A DNA stretch of 34,537 nt from Mycobacterium talmoniae (GTDB lineage Bacteria > Actinomycetota > Actinomycetes > Mycobacteriales > Mycobacteriaceae). Made by a program: the position numbers and the translations under genes. Under the pieces are notes generated by a model. It had not been told where the DNA came from and did not search any database. It was given only the letters and a program-made list of their open reading frames with translations. The stretch lies in assembly GCA_002967005.1 (NCBI GenBank), contig PPEA01000611.1:1-34537 (forward strand). Reading direction: 5' to 3'. Positions within the stretch are counted from its first letter, which is position 1, and every line of letters begins with the position of its first letter. Below are positions 23,891 to 32,704 of the stretch, one piece after another.

Positions 23891-24739
23891 ATGACTGATG
23901 CCTTCGTGCTGGCGTTCCGGTGCAACGACCGGCCCGGCATCGTCAGCGCGGTCTCCACCGCGCTGTATGAACTGCAGTGCAATATCACCGACGCCCAGCA
24001 GTTCAGCGACCCGTTCGCGCAGCGCTTCTTCGCCCGCATCGAATTCACCACCGGCCAACGCGACGTGGACGCGGCGGCCCTCGCGCCCGTGCTGGACGCC
24101 CTGGACGCCGAGTGGACGCTGCGCGGGCGCGACGACCGGATGCGGGTGCTGATCCTGGTGTCCAAACAGGACCACTGCCTGGTGGATTTGCTCTACCACT
24201 GGCGCACCGGCGACCTGAACATGGACGTCGTCGCGGTGGCGTCCAATCACCCGCGCGAGACATTTCCGCGGGTCGACTTCGGCGACGTGCCGTTCCACCA
24301 CCTGCCGATCACGCCGCCCACCAAGCGCGAGCAGGAAACCGAGATCCTCGGCTTGGTCAACCAGTATCGGGTCGACCTGGTGGTGCTGGCCCGCTACATG
24401 CAGATCCTCTCTCCGGAGCTGTGCGCCGCGCTGGCGGGTCGGGCGATCAACATCCACCACTCCTTCCTGCCCGGGTTCACCGGGGCCCGGCCCTACCATC
24501 AAGCCCACGACCGGGGCGTGAAAATTATTGGCGCGACGGCGCATTACGTCACCGCCGAGCTCGACGAGGGGCCGATCATCGCCCAGGACGTGGAGGCCGT
24601 GTCGCACCGCGACACCCCCGCGGACCTGGTCCGCAAGGGCCGCGACATCGAACGCCGGGTGCTCGCCGAGGCGGTCGGGCATCACCTGACCGGGCGGGTG
24701 TTCCCCAACGGGCGCACCACCGTGGTGTTCCGGGACTAA
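23891..24739 (+). CDS. purU: Formyltetrahydrofolate deformylase
   Basis: About 282 residues. The N-terminal ACT domain (about 5-75) begins [18 protein letters not shown]. The formyltransferase-fold domain follows, with [17 protein letters not shown], then [10 protein letters not shown], the catalytic stretch [17 protein letters not shown] (Asn and His), and [20 protein letters not shown] (the conserved Asp and His of the family). It hydrolyses 10-formyl-THF to THF and formate in one-carbon balance. All key residues are present and the length is normal. A GTG nine bases upstream (23882) is an equally open start. It runs in the same direction as the DUF2652-like gene, but that gene appears to have its own promoter. 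Confidence 0.95.
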   Translation: MTDAFVLAFRCNDRPGIVSAVSTALYELQCNITDAQQFSDPFAQRFFARIEFTTGQRDVDAAALAPVLDALDAEWTLRGRDDRMRVLILVSKQDHCLVDLLYHWRTGDLNMDVVAVASNHPRETFPRVDFGDVPFHHLPITPPTKREQETEILGLVNQYRVDLVVLARYMQILSPELCAALAGRAINIHHSFLPGFTGARPYHQAHDRGVKIIGATAHYVTAELDEGPIIAQDVEAVSHRDTPADLVRKGRDIERRVLAEAVGHHLTGRVFPNGRTTVVFRD

Positions 24740-24813
24740 GCCACGGAGCCGACGCCGCCACAACCTCGCCGGCCGGGGCGCTGTAACCCGCAGCGACCGC
24801 GCCGGATCAGGAC

Positions 24814-24819
24814 TACACT
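24814..24819 (+). promoter_or_regulatory. Candidate -10 box (TACACT) for the DUF2652-like gene
   Basis: TACACT fits TANNNT and ends nine bases before the ATG at 24829, so the transcript would have a leader of about zero to three bases. Leaderless mRNAs are common in mycobacteria. No ribosome binding site is present, consistent with this. Confidence 0.45.
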
Positions 24820-24828
24820 GCCCAGTTC

Positions 24829-25557
24829 ATGGCCATCCGGCACGCGGTCCTCGTTATCGCCGATATCGGTGGATACACGCGTTACATGAATTGGAACCGG
24901 ATGCACCTGGTGCATGCGCAGATGACGGTGGCGCTGCTGCTGGAGTCGGTCATCGACGCCGCCAAAGGCCTGAAGTTGGCGAAGCTGGAGGGCGACGCCG
25001 CGTTCTTTTGGGCACCCAACGGGGACGCCAAAGTAATAGTGGGCGAGCGGCTGGCGCGGATGCACCAGGCGTTCCGCAGCCGGCGGGAACAGATCAACCG
25101 GGACTACGACTGCGAGTGCGCCAGCTGCGCGCAGCTGGAAAATTTGTCGCTCAAGTTCGTCGCCCACGCCGGTGAGGTGGCCGAGCAGCGGGTGAAACGC
25201 CACGCCGAACTCGCCGGCGTCGACGTCATCCTGGTGCACCGCATGCTGAAAAACCAAGTCCCCGTGCCGGAATACGTGCTGATGACCGACCCGGTGGCGC
25301 AGTGCCTCGACGACCGGTTCCGCCAGCTGTGCCTGCCGCTGGTGCACGACTTCGAGGGCATCGGGCAAACGCCCACCCACTACGTCGACCTCGCCGCATC
25401 CGCCGATGCGGTCGTCGTGCCGCCGAGCAGCGCCGCCACCCGGCTGGGGGGCAAACTCAAGCTGCGGTTCAACGCGCTGCCGTACTTGTTGGGGATCAAA
25501 GAGGCCTGTGCGGGCTTCCGCAACCTCGGCCGCGGCACCACCGAACTGCCGATCTGA
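24829..25557 (+). CDS. DUF2652 family protein (cyclase-like fold)
   Basis: A 242-residue protein starting [20 protein letters not shown] and followed by [15 protein letters not shown]. These are the two metal-site strands of the class III nucleotide cyclase fold in the form seen in DUF2652 proteins. The Asp residues of ADIGG and EGDA are kept, but the lysine/aspartate base-selecting and Asn/Arg transition-state residues are not evident, so cyclase activity is unlikely. A cluster CECASC near residue 92 may bind metal. SKFVAH-like ([12 protein letters not shown]) is also typical. Function is unknown. It lies between purU and the ligase, each apparently with its own promoter. Confidence 0.75.
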   Translation: MAIRHAVLVIADIGGYTRYMNWNRMHLVHAQMTVALLLESVIDAAKGLKLAKLEGDAAFFWAPNGDAKVIVGERLARMHQAFRSRREQINRDYDCECASCAQLENLSLKFVAHAGEVAEQRVKRHAELAGVDVILVHRMLKNQVPVPEYVLMTDPVAQCLDDRFRQLCLPLVHDFEGIGQTPTHYVDLAASADAVVVPPSSAATRLGGKLKLRFNALPYLLGIKEACAGFRNLGRGTTELPI

Positions 25558-25583
25558 CCACGCCGGGCTAACCGCGCCGTCGC

Positions 25584-25589
25584 TATCAT
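25584..25589 (+). promoter_or_regulatory. Candidate -10 box (TATCAT) for the acyl-CoA ligase
   Basis: TATCAT ends seven bases before the ATG at 25597, a spacing that predicts a leaderless transcript. It also supports 25597 over the upstream ATG at 25588, which overlaps this box. Confidence 0.5.
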
Positions 25590-25596
25590 GCGACCC

Positions 25597-27212
25597 ATGA
25601 GCACCGGCGGTCCAAGCGCAGCGGACTCGCCGGCGTTCACCGCCGAGGATGCGGCCCGCTACCACGCCGCCGGCTGGTGGTCCGACACCACGCTGTCGGC
25701 GGTGGTGCACCGTCACGCGCAACGGACCCCGGAGCGCGTGGCCTATCTCGATTATCCCGGCGCGGCGCTGACCTGGCGGGAATTCGACGACGCGGCCAAC
25801 ACCCTAGCGGCCCAGCGGGCCGGGGCGGGGGTGACGCGCGGTGACCGGGTCGCGGTGTGGCACGGCGACTCCGCCGCCATCCACGTGCTGTTCGTCGCGA
25901 TCGAACGCTGCGGCGCGGTCGTCGTCGGTATCGGTGCCCGCGCCGGCACCCGGGAGGTCACCGCCATCCTGCGCAGTGCGCGCCCGACGATCCTGATCAC
26001 CGATCCGCCACGGCAGGCACCCGCGGCGCAGGCCGAAGCCGACGTACCGGTGCTGGTATTGCGCCACAACCCCGCCGGACCGACCCTGAACGTGCAACCC
26101 GCGGCGCTGCCCGCCGACGCCGGATTCGGTCCCGACGAGGTCTTCCTGATCAACTCCACCTCCGGCACCACGGGGCTGCCCAAATGCGTCGTGCACACCC
26201 AAAACCGGTGGTATTACTTCCACCAGAAGGCCGTCGCCCACGGGCGGCTCACCGACGACGACATCTTCCTGCCGGTCATCCCCACGCCGTTCGGGTTCGG
26301 GCTCTGGACCAGCCACGCCACCCCGATCCACCTCGCGCCACCGCGGTGCTGCTGGACCGGTTCAGCACCGCGGCGACCTGCCAAGCCATAGAACGACACC
26401 GGGTGACCGTACTGTGCTGCGTCAGCACGCAATTGACCATGCTGATGGGCGATCCCGGATGCCGCGACTACGACCTGAGCTCGCTGCGCATCGTCTACAC
26501 CGGCGGCGAAGCGTTGCCGTACCGGCCGGCGCGAGAGTTCGAGGACCTCACCGGCGCAACGATTCTGCAGTTCTACGGCTCAAATGAAACCGGGCTGCTC
26601 AGCGGCACCACGGTCGACGATCCGCCGCAACGCCGGCTCCGCACCGCCGGCCGGATTGTGCCGGAGATGGCGGTCCGCCTGTTCGACGGCGATAAGGACG
26701 TCACCCACACCGGGCGCGGTCAGCCCGCCTGCCGCGGCCCGGCCACCAGCCTGGGCTACCTCGACGGCACCGACCACGACCAGCTGTTCACCGGCGACGG
26801 CTGGATGCGCATGGGCGACATCTGCGAGATCGACGCCGACGGCTACCTGACCGTGACCGGCCGCACCTCCGACTTCATCCTGCGCGGCGGCAAGAACATC
26901 AGCGCCACCCAGGTCGAGGACGCCGCCATGACCCATCCGGGGATCGCGGTGGCCGCCGCGGTGGCGATGCCCGATCCGGTGTTCGGCGAGAAGGTGTGCC
27001 TCTACGCCGAACGCAGCGGCCCAAACGCCGTCGAGCTGGAAGACCTCATCGCGCATCTGCTGGGGCTGGGGGTCTCCAAGGAGCTGCTGCCCGAACGCCT
27101 CATCGTGGTCGACGAACTGCCCCGGTCCTCCGGCGGCAAGATCGCGAAAAGCCAGCTCCGCGAGGATATCCGAGCCCGGATGAGGTCAACGCCTAGCCGC
27201 GGACGGCGGTAA
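25597..27212 (+). pseudogene. Acyl-CoA synthetase/ligase (ANL superfamily), frameshifted
   Basis: The first 245 residues include the AMP-binding P-loop STSGTTGLPKCVVHT. The frame is lost after ATPIHL at about 26335, then resumes in the next frame as ATAVLLDRFSTAATCQAI and runs to 27212. The second part holds YGSNETG, the hinge region (GDICEIDADGYLTVTGRTSDF), GGKNIS and the C-terminal catalytic Lys context (RSSGGKIAKSQLRED). Restoring one G (CTCGCGCC to CTCGGCGCC) gives a 538-residue ligase of normal length. The substrate may be a fatty or aromatic acid. It is a pseudogene or a sequencing indel; all catalytic motifs are otherwise intact. Its 3' end overlaps the convergent methyltransferase by 20 bp. 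Confidence 0.8.
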
Positions 27213-28083
27213 AGAACTTCTGGCGCAACAGCCGCTCGAAAATCGGCGGCAAATCGCGGAACGGGCGGCCGTAGCCGTTGGCGGCCGCATCCACCAGGTC
27301 GACACCGGTGACCTCCCAACCCCGTTCGGCCAGCCACTCTTTCGTGTCGCGGCGCGGATCGGCGTACCAGAGCTCACCGACCGTGGGCTGGGTGGGGTCG
27401 TCGCTGAGCGCCTTCATGTTGGCGGTGAATTCCTCGAGCTCACCAGGCTTCGGCCCCAGCTCGGCGGCCACCCAGCTGCCGGCAGCCGACAACTCGTGCA
27501 GCTTCTCGAACAGCGCGTCCTGGGCGGCGCCGGGCAGGTAGGGCAGTAGGCCCTCCAGCGCCCAGGCCGTCGACTGGGTCGGGTCGAAGCCCGCCGCGAT
27601 CAGGGCGCCCGCCCAGTCGTCGCGCAGGTCGGTGGCGATGGTGACCCGGCGCGCGGACGGCACGGCGCCCCGCTCGTCGAGCACCTGCTGCTTGAACTCC
27701 AGCACCCGCGGTTGATCGACCTCGAACACCGTCGTACCGGTCGGCCACGCCAACCGGTAGGCGCGGCAATCCAATCCGGCCGCCAAGATCACCGCCTGCC
27801 GCACCTTGCTGCGCCCGGCCTGCCGGAAGAAGTCGTCGAAGAACCGGGTCCGCACCCCCACCCATTGCGCGTTGAACCCCGCGGCGCCGGTCAGATCGGT
27901 GTTGGCCACGGCGGCGGCGAGGTTCGGCTCACCCGCCGCGGCCACGAAGCCGGCGGCGAACTCGTCGTTGGCCAGCGGCGGCTGCAGCGCGGCGTCCAGC
28001 GCCCGCGCCGCACACACCGCCAACGCGGTCAGGCCCACGCTGGTCACGATGTCCCAGGTATCACCGTCGGTTCGCGCCATCAC
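27193..28083 (-). CDS. SAM-dependent methyltransferase of the mycobacterial TIGR00027 family
   Basis: A 296-residue protein. It starts MMARTDGDTWDIVTSVGLTAL, the family hallmark (DTWD...SVG.TAL). It continues with GVRTRFFDDFF, QAVILAAGLDCRAYRL (SAM motif), FEVDQPRVLEFK, and ALEGLLPYLP. These are Leu-carboxyl-methyltransferase-fold enzymes greatly expanded in mycobacteria, mostly with unknown substrates. The length is normal and all motifs are intact. AGGAG lies seven bases before the ATG at 28083. It is divergent from the SRPBCC gene across a 205-bp gap and convergent with the broken ligase. Confidence 0.9.
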   Translation of the reverse strand: MMARTDGDTWDIVTSVGLTALAVCAARALDAALQPPLANDEFAAGFVAAAGEPNLAAAVANTDLTGAAGFNAQWVGVRTRFFDDFFRQAGRSKVRQAVILAAGLDCRAYRLAWPTGTTVFEVDQPRVLEFKQQVLDERGAVPSARRVTIATDLRDDWAGALIAAGFDPTQSTAWALEGLLPYLPGAAQDALFEKLHELSAAGSWVAAELGPKPGELEEFTANMKALSDDPTQPTVGELWYADPRRDTKEWLAERGWEVTGVDLVDAAANGYGRPFRDLPPIFERLLRQKFFTAVRG

Positions 28084-28288
28084 AAGCTCCTCATCCTCGG
28101 CACGCCGGCCGCGTCACGTCCCATCGCCACATTGCGGGGGAGCCCAGACGGCCATGAATTAACGAGAGCGTCTAACTAACCTTACGCCTCCGTGGCGGGT
28201 TCGGCATCTCGGCGTCGCCGGCCCGCGGTGGGCCGAGGGCGTTTAGCATGGGCGTGGACACCGCGGCCACTGCCAGGCAGGAGATCTG

Positions 28289-28723
28289 ATGGTCGAGATT
28301 CACATCGAACGGACAATCGCCGCCTCCCCGGAACGGGTCTTCGACTGGCTGGCCGACCCGGCCAGTTTGACCTCCGCCGCGGCGGTGTTAAGGGCTCGAT
28401 GGGCGACAAACGTGTCGGGCCCCGGCGAAGGCGCGGTGCGCGAGGTGGTCGGGCTGGGCGCCTGGTTCCGCGAAGAGATCACCGCCTATGATCCGCCGCG
28501 CTCCTACTCCTACCTCATTCTCGGTTCGTTCCCGCCGCTCGAGCACGAGGGCGGCACCCTGACCTTCACCCCGCGCGATGACGGTACGCACGTCGACTGG
28601 CTGACCCGCTACACCCACCCCGCTTACATCGGCGGCCGGCTGCTCGAGCCGGTCACCTCCCGGCTGCTCCGCTCCAGCTTTTCCGCGGTGCTCGCCGGCT
28701 GCGCGAAAGCGCTGGAGACCTGA
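28289..28723 (+). CDS. SRPBCC (polyketide cyclase/START-like) family protein
   Basis: A 144-residue protein with the helix-grip fold pattern: MVEIHIERTIAASPERVFDWLADPASL at the start (given here by its ends, VEIHIER and FDWLADP), a central beta stretch (YSYLILGSFPPLEHEGGTL), and a long C-terminal helix (SSFSAVLAGCAKALE). Such proteins bind hydrophobic ligands. AGGAG precedes the ATG by five bases. It is followed directly by the acyl-CoA dehydrogenase-like gene, whose frame is open back into this gene's stop, so the two are probably one operon. The ligand is unknown. Confidence 0.8.
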   Translation: MVEIHIERTIAASPERVFDWLADPASLTSAAAVLRARWATNVSGPGEGAVREVVGLGAWFREEITAYDPPRSYSYLILGSFPPLEHEGGTLTFTPRDDGTHVDWLTRYTHPAYIGGRLLEPVTSRLLRSSFSAVLAGCAKALET

Positions 28724-28752
28724 CCGCCGTAGCGCGGGGGCAAGTCGCGGCG

Positions 28753-29898
28753 TTGGCGCGCGGAATGCGGGAGCTGGTGCGGGCCGAGGCCGCTGAGGCC
28801 GAACGGATCCGGACCCTGACCCCCGCGGTCGTCGACGAAATGTGGACCACCGGGCTGCTGTCGGCGTTCAACCCGGTCGCGGCCGGCGGCGTGGAGCCGT
28901 CGTTCGCCGAGATGATCGAGACCTGGGTCGAAATGGCCTGGCAGGACGGCTCGTTCGGCTGGGTCGGGATCGCGAACCTGCCGTCGTCGTTCGCGGCCGC
29001 CGCCTATCTGCCCGATGACGGGTTCGCCGAGGTGTTCACCGCGCACGAGAACCGCGTCACGCTGGGCGGCCAGTATTTCCCGAACGGGCAGGGTGCCGCG
29101 GTGGACGGGGGCTACCGGTTGAGCGGATCGTGGAGCTTCGGCTCGGGCATCGGGCATTCGCAGTACATCGCGGCCGGGTTCTTCCCGATGGACAACGGCG
29201 AGATGCGCTGGGTCGCCGAGGGCATCCCCGACATGCAGGTGGCCGTGCTGCCGCGCGACGAGGTGTCGGTCAACGACGGCTGGTATGTGCAGGGGCTCAA
29301 GGGAACCGGCTCCTACGACTACCGCATCGACGACGTGTTCGTGCCGCAGCACCGGACGTTTGCGCTGTTTCGCCGCGACCCCTACCGCGGCAGCTCGCCG
29401 GCCACCCGGATGGGGTTGATGCCGGTGACCGCGGCTGGGCACGCGTCGTGGGCGCTGGGGGTCGCCAAGAGCATGCTCGATGACGTGACCGAACTGGCGG
29501 CGACGAAATACCGGATGAGTGACATGGCGGCGCTGGCCAGCCGCCCGACGTTTCAGAAGGGGCTGGCGCATCACGTCGCGGCCTGGCGGGCGGCGCGGCT
29601 GCTGGTGCTCGACGCGTTCGGCACCGCCGAGTCCGCGGTCGCCGCCGGCGACGAGCTGACGCCGGGGCTGCGGGCGGATATGCGGGTGGCGGCCGTGTAC
29701 GCCACCGACACCGCCCGAAGCTGCGCGGAATGGGCACATCTGGTTGCCGGCACCAGCGCGATCCGCGAAGGCAGCCGCTTCGAACGCGCCTTCCGCGACA
29801 TGTACACCGGCACCCAGCACGCCTTCATCAGCGAGAAGGTCGCCATCGACGCCGCGCAGATCTGGCTGGGCATCATCGACGACCAGTTCGGCCTTTAG
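28753..29898 (+). CDS. Acyl-CoA dehydrogenase-like flavoprotein (type-2 C-terminal domain, monooxygenase-like)
   Basis: A 381-residue protein with the acyl-CoA dehydrogenase fold. The N-terminal helices (DEMWTTGLLSAFNPVAAGG) are followed by a beta domain (LSGSWSFGSGIGHSQYIAAG, KGTGSYDYRIDDVFVP) and a C-terminal helical domain (HASWALGVAKSMLDDVTELA, HLVAGTSAIREGS). The GSW.FGSG and KGTGS patterns are those of the HpaB/DszC/HsaA-like group, which act as flavin-dependent oxygenases more often than as true dehydrogenases. The start is uncertain: TTG 28753 is the best codon in an open frame and a later ATG at 28768 exists. It ends with a 4-bp convergent overlap with the antiporter gene. Confidence 0.85.
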   Translation: MARGMRELVRAEAAEAERIRTLTPAVVDEMWTTGLLSAFNPVAAGGVEPSFAEMIETWVEMAWQDGSFGWVGIANLPSSFAAAAYLPDDGFAEVFTAHENRVTLGGQYFPNGQGAAVDGGYRLSGSWSFGSGIGHSQYIAAGFFPMDNGEMRWVAEGIPDMQVAVLPRDEVSVNDGWYVQGLKGTGSYDYRIDDVFVPQHRTFALFRRDPYRGSSPATRMGLMPVTAAGHASWALGVAKSMLDDVTELAATKYRMSDMAALASRPTFQKGLAHHVAAWRAARLLVLDAFGTAESAVAAGDELTPGLRADMRVAAVYATDTARSCAEWAHLVAGTSAIREGSRFERAFRDMYTGTQHAFISEKVAIDAAQIWLGIIDDQFGL

Positions 29899-31489
29899 TC
29901 GGCGTCGGCGGGGTCGAGCAGCCGGACTTCCTCCAGGTCCATCGCCGCCTGCAGCTCCCGTAACACGATGTCGTCGATGTGGTTTTGGTCGCGCAGCTCG
30001 GTCACCGCTTGGCGCTTGTGTTCCAGCACGCCCAGCCGTACCCGCCGCACCAACTCGTTGCGCTCGGCCACGTCGTTGGGTGCGGTGTCGTCGGAGTTGG
30101 CGGCCACCAGCGCGGCCTGATCCTCGTATTCTTTTTGCAAGCGGCGCAACAGTTCTGGGCTGACGTCGAGTTGACCGGCCACCTGCGGCAACGCTTCGAG
30201 GGCGGCTTCCACGGCGCGGGTACGCGCCAACTGCAGTTCGTCGGCGTGCGTGGCGTCTTCGGGCAGCCGGGCCCACCGCACCACGGCGGGCAGGGTGCTG
30301 CCCTGGACCAGGACGGTCACCAAAATCACCACCGACACGACGAAGATGATCAGGTTGCGGTCCGGGAACGGGGCGCCGCTGCGGGTGGTGAGCGGGACGG
30401 CCAGCGCCGCGGCCAGCGACACCGCGCCGCGGAATCCCGCCCAGCTGTCACGGTGCGCTGGCGCCACCCGACCCGGCGGGTGCGCTGCACCGGGCGCGGT
30501 CGAGGGTGCGGATCAGCACGGTGGTGCCCTCGACCCAGGCGATCCGGCTGGCGATGACGACCCCGGTGACGGCAAGGGCCAGCACCACGGCGCCCCGCAG
30601 CCCGCCGTGGACGTCGGCGATGCCGCGCACCGCGCCCGGGATTTGCACCCCGACGAACACCCACAGCGAGCCGTTGATCAGGAAGGTCGCGATGTCCCAG
30701 AACGCGAACGACTGCAGCCGCGACCGCGCCCGGATCACCCGCGGCCCCACGTAGGTGAGCACCAGCGCCGACACCAGCACCGCGACCACCCCGCTGCAGT
30801 GCAGCGTTTGGGCGAGCAGGAACGCCGCGAACGGCGTCAGCACGCTCAGCGCACCCTCCTCGAGCGGCGCGTCAATGCGGCGGCGCAGCAGCGTCACCAG
30901 CCAGCCGACCAGCAGCCCGGCCGCGATACCGCCGAGATAGGAGCCGACGAACCGCCCGACCAGGGCCGCCGGGCCGATCGCGGGGGCACCGGTGGCCACG
31001 GCGACGGTCACGGCGAACAGCACCAGCGCGGTCCCGTCGTTGATGATGCTCTCGGCTCGCAACACCGTCAGCGGTCGCGCGGCAACTGTTTGGCCAGACC
31101 GGCGACGGCGGCGGCGCGGTGGGGGAGAGCACCGCGCCGAGCACCGCCGCCGCGTGGGGCTCCATGCCCAACGCCCGCGCCGTCCAGGACACCGCGACCG
31201 CGGTGGCGATCACCAGCCCGACACTGGACAGCACGATGACGCGCAGGTTCGCGCGGATCTCGCGGAAGCTGGTGTTCATGCTTTCCCAGTACAGGATCGC
31301 CGGCAGGAACAGCAGCAGCACGATCTCCCCGTCGAGCTGGGTCTGGCCGAATCGCGGGATCAGACCCAGCAGCGACCCGAGCACGATGAGCAGCACCGGT
31401 GGACCGACCCGGTAGCGCTTGCCCAGCACGGTGCCCAGCACCACGGTGGCCACCAGCGCAACAACGACGACAAGACCAAACACGGTCAC
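29895..31489 (-). pseudogene. YjcE-like Na+/H+ antiporter (CPA1) with four 1-nt frameshifts
   Basis: The gene begins at GTG 31489 with FGLVVVVALVATVVLGTVLG and runs to LGAVLSPT. After that the reading frame changes near 31117, 31076, 30494 and 30444. Each change is repaired by one added base: SPT-D-AAAVAGLAKQLP; RR-PLTVLRAESIINDGTA; LDR-R-PVQRTRRVGWRQ; VTA-WAGFRGAVSLAAALAV. With all four restored the product is 532 residues, close to the M. tuberculosis YjcE (Rv2287) length of about 540, with 10 or more membrane segments, the conserved ESIINDGTALVLF and a long hydrophilic tail (29895-30250). Four indels within 700 bp indicate decay or poor local sequence. GGGAGA lies two bases before the GTG. 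Confidence 0.8.
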
Positions 31490-31505
31490 ATTCTCCCGTG
31501 GGCGG

Positions 31506-32040
31506 TTACTGCTGGCGCAGCGCCACTACCTCGTTGCTGTGGCCGGCGATGTAGACCGTGCCCAGGTTGTCGACCGCTAACCCCCAGGGGTAGTCCAGCC
31601 CGGTGAAGGGCAGTTCGACTTGGGTGGTGGAGTCGGCGGGAAGTTTCAGTGCGCGGTTGTTGCCGCTGTCGGTGACATACACGGCGCCCTTGTTGTCCAC
31701 CGTCACACCGCCAGGCTCCTTGAGGCCGGTGAAGGGCAACTCGGTCGGCGCGTTGGAGCCGGTGCGCAGCGACAGGACCCGATTGTTGCCGCCGTCGGCG
31801 ACGTAGATGGTGCCGTTGTCCACCACCACACCGGTGGGCGCGTTGAGCCCGATGAGCGGCAGCACGGTCTGCTGGTTGGAGTCGGTGTCCAGCGACACCA
31901 CCCGGTCGTTCTCGGTGTCGGTCACATACACGATGCGGCTGCTGTCCACCGTGATACCGGTCGGGTTGTCGAGACCGGTGAACGCCAGCTGGGTTTGGGT
32001 GGTCGAGCCGGCCCGCAGCATCACCACCCCGCTTGTTGCC
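31506..32040 (-). pseudogene. PknD-like NHL repeat fragment fused behind mctB
   Basis: The minus-strand frame ending at 31506 carries five NHL blades: LAFTGLDNPTGITVD, IVYVTDTENDRVVSL, LPFTGLKEPGGVTVD, AVYVTDSGNNRALKL, LPFTGLDYPWGLAVD, ending TVYIAGHSNEVVAL. This is the extracellular sensor propeller pattern of mycobacterial PknD. No kinase domain or membrane segment precedes it. Upstream it merges into mctB at DAGN, but in a different frame because of one extra G (GGGG at 32027-32030). The repeats keep the propeller's normal end and a stop codon, so the piece looks like an intact 3' end joined to a foreign 5' end. Confidence 0.8.
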
Positions 32041-32700
32041 GGCGTCGTCGCCCAGCGTCCCGCCGGTGATCACCACCGCGGCGTTGGCCGCGCCGACGTG
32101 TTGGTCCCCGTAGCTGACGAACCCGGTGTCGCGCAGCGCGGCCAGCACGGTTTCGCGCTGCAGGTCGTCGACGGTGGGGACGGCGGGATCGCGGTTGATC
32201 AGCAGGGCGATGCCCAGCAGATCCCCGGCCTGCGAGCCTTGGTCGACGAGTTTGGTGCTCAACTGGGCGCCGGCCGGCAGGATCGACGAGTTGACCACGG
32301 TGCGCAGTTTCTCCGCGGAGTTGGCGTCGACGAACTCCTGGGTCAACCCCACCGTGCCGCTGACCGTGCCGCCGGCGGTGCCGATGATCCGCGACACCGC
32401 CTCGACGTCGTCGTCGCGGGCCTCCGGGGCGCGAAACACCACCACCGACTTGCCGCTCAGCACGTCGTGCACGATCCGGCCCGCCACCTGCGCATCGAAA
32501 TCGCTTGCCGTGCTGATTTTTTCGTTGAGGGCGTTCTTCTGGTCGTTGAGGGCGTTGATCTGGGAATGCAGATCCCGCTTCTCCTCGCGCAGCCCGGACA
32601 GCAGCGTGTCGGAGAGCAGACCGGAACCCAGCACGACCCCGATCGCCAGCGCCAGGAACACCGCGGCCAGCGAAATCGCGTGGTGACGTAGCGAGATCAC
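32041..32700 (-). pseudogene. mctB: MctB (Rv1698-like) outer-membrane copper-efflux protein, 3' end replaced
   Basis: From GTG 32700 the protein begins with a membrane anchor or signal (LAAVFLALAIGVVLGSGLL), followed by a coiled coil (EEKRDLHSQINALNDQKNAL). A typical MctB body comes next (AEKLRTVVNSSILPAGAQ, STKLVDQGSQAGDLLGIALL, AAVVITGGTLGDDAGN). MctB of M. tuberculosis is about 314 residues; here the similarity ends at residue 222 or so and NHL repeats follow. The mctB frame stays open to 31486 (404 residues), but that tail is out-of-frame NHL sequence and meaningless. It starts four bases after steA, as in M. tuberculosis. The last third, thought necessary for the channel, is missing. Confidence 0.8.
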
Positions 32701-32704
32701 GGCG

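Noticed and set aside
28624-30276. A 550-codon minus-strand ORF
   Set aside because: It is antisense to the acyl-CoA dehydrogenase-like gene and overlaps the true antiporter frame. Its composition is Arg/Gly/His rich with no recognisable domain.
31486-32040. The C-terminal 180 residues of the open mctB frame as a genuine protein tail
   Set aside because: The residues are the NHL repeat DNA read in the wrong frame (repetitive Arg/His/Gln/Gly). The NHL frame itself is conserved.
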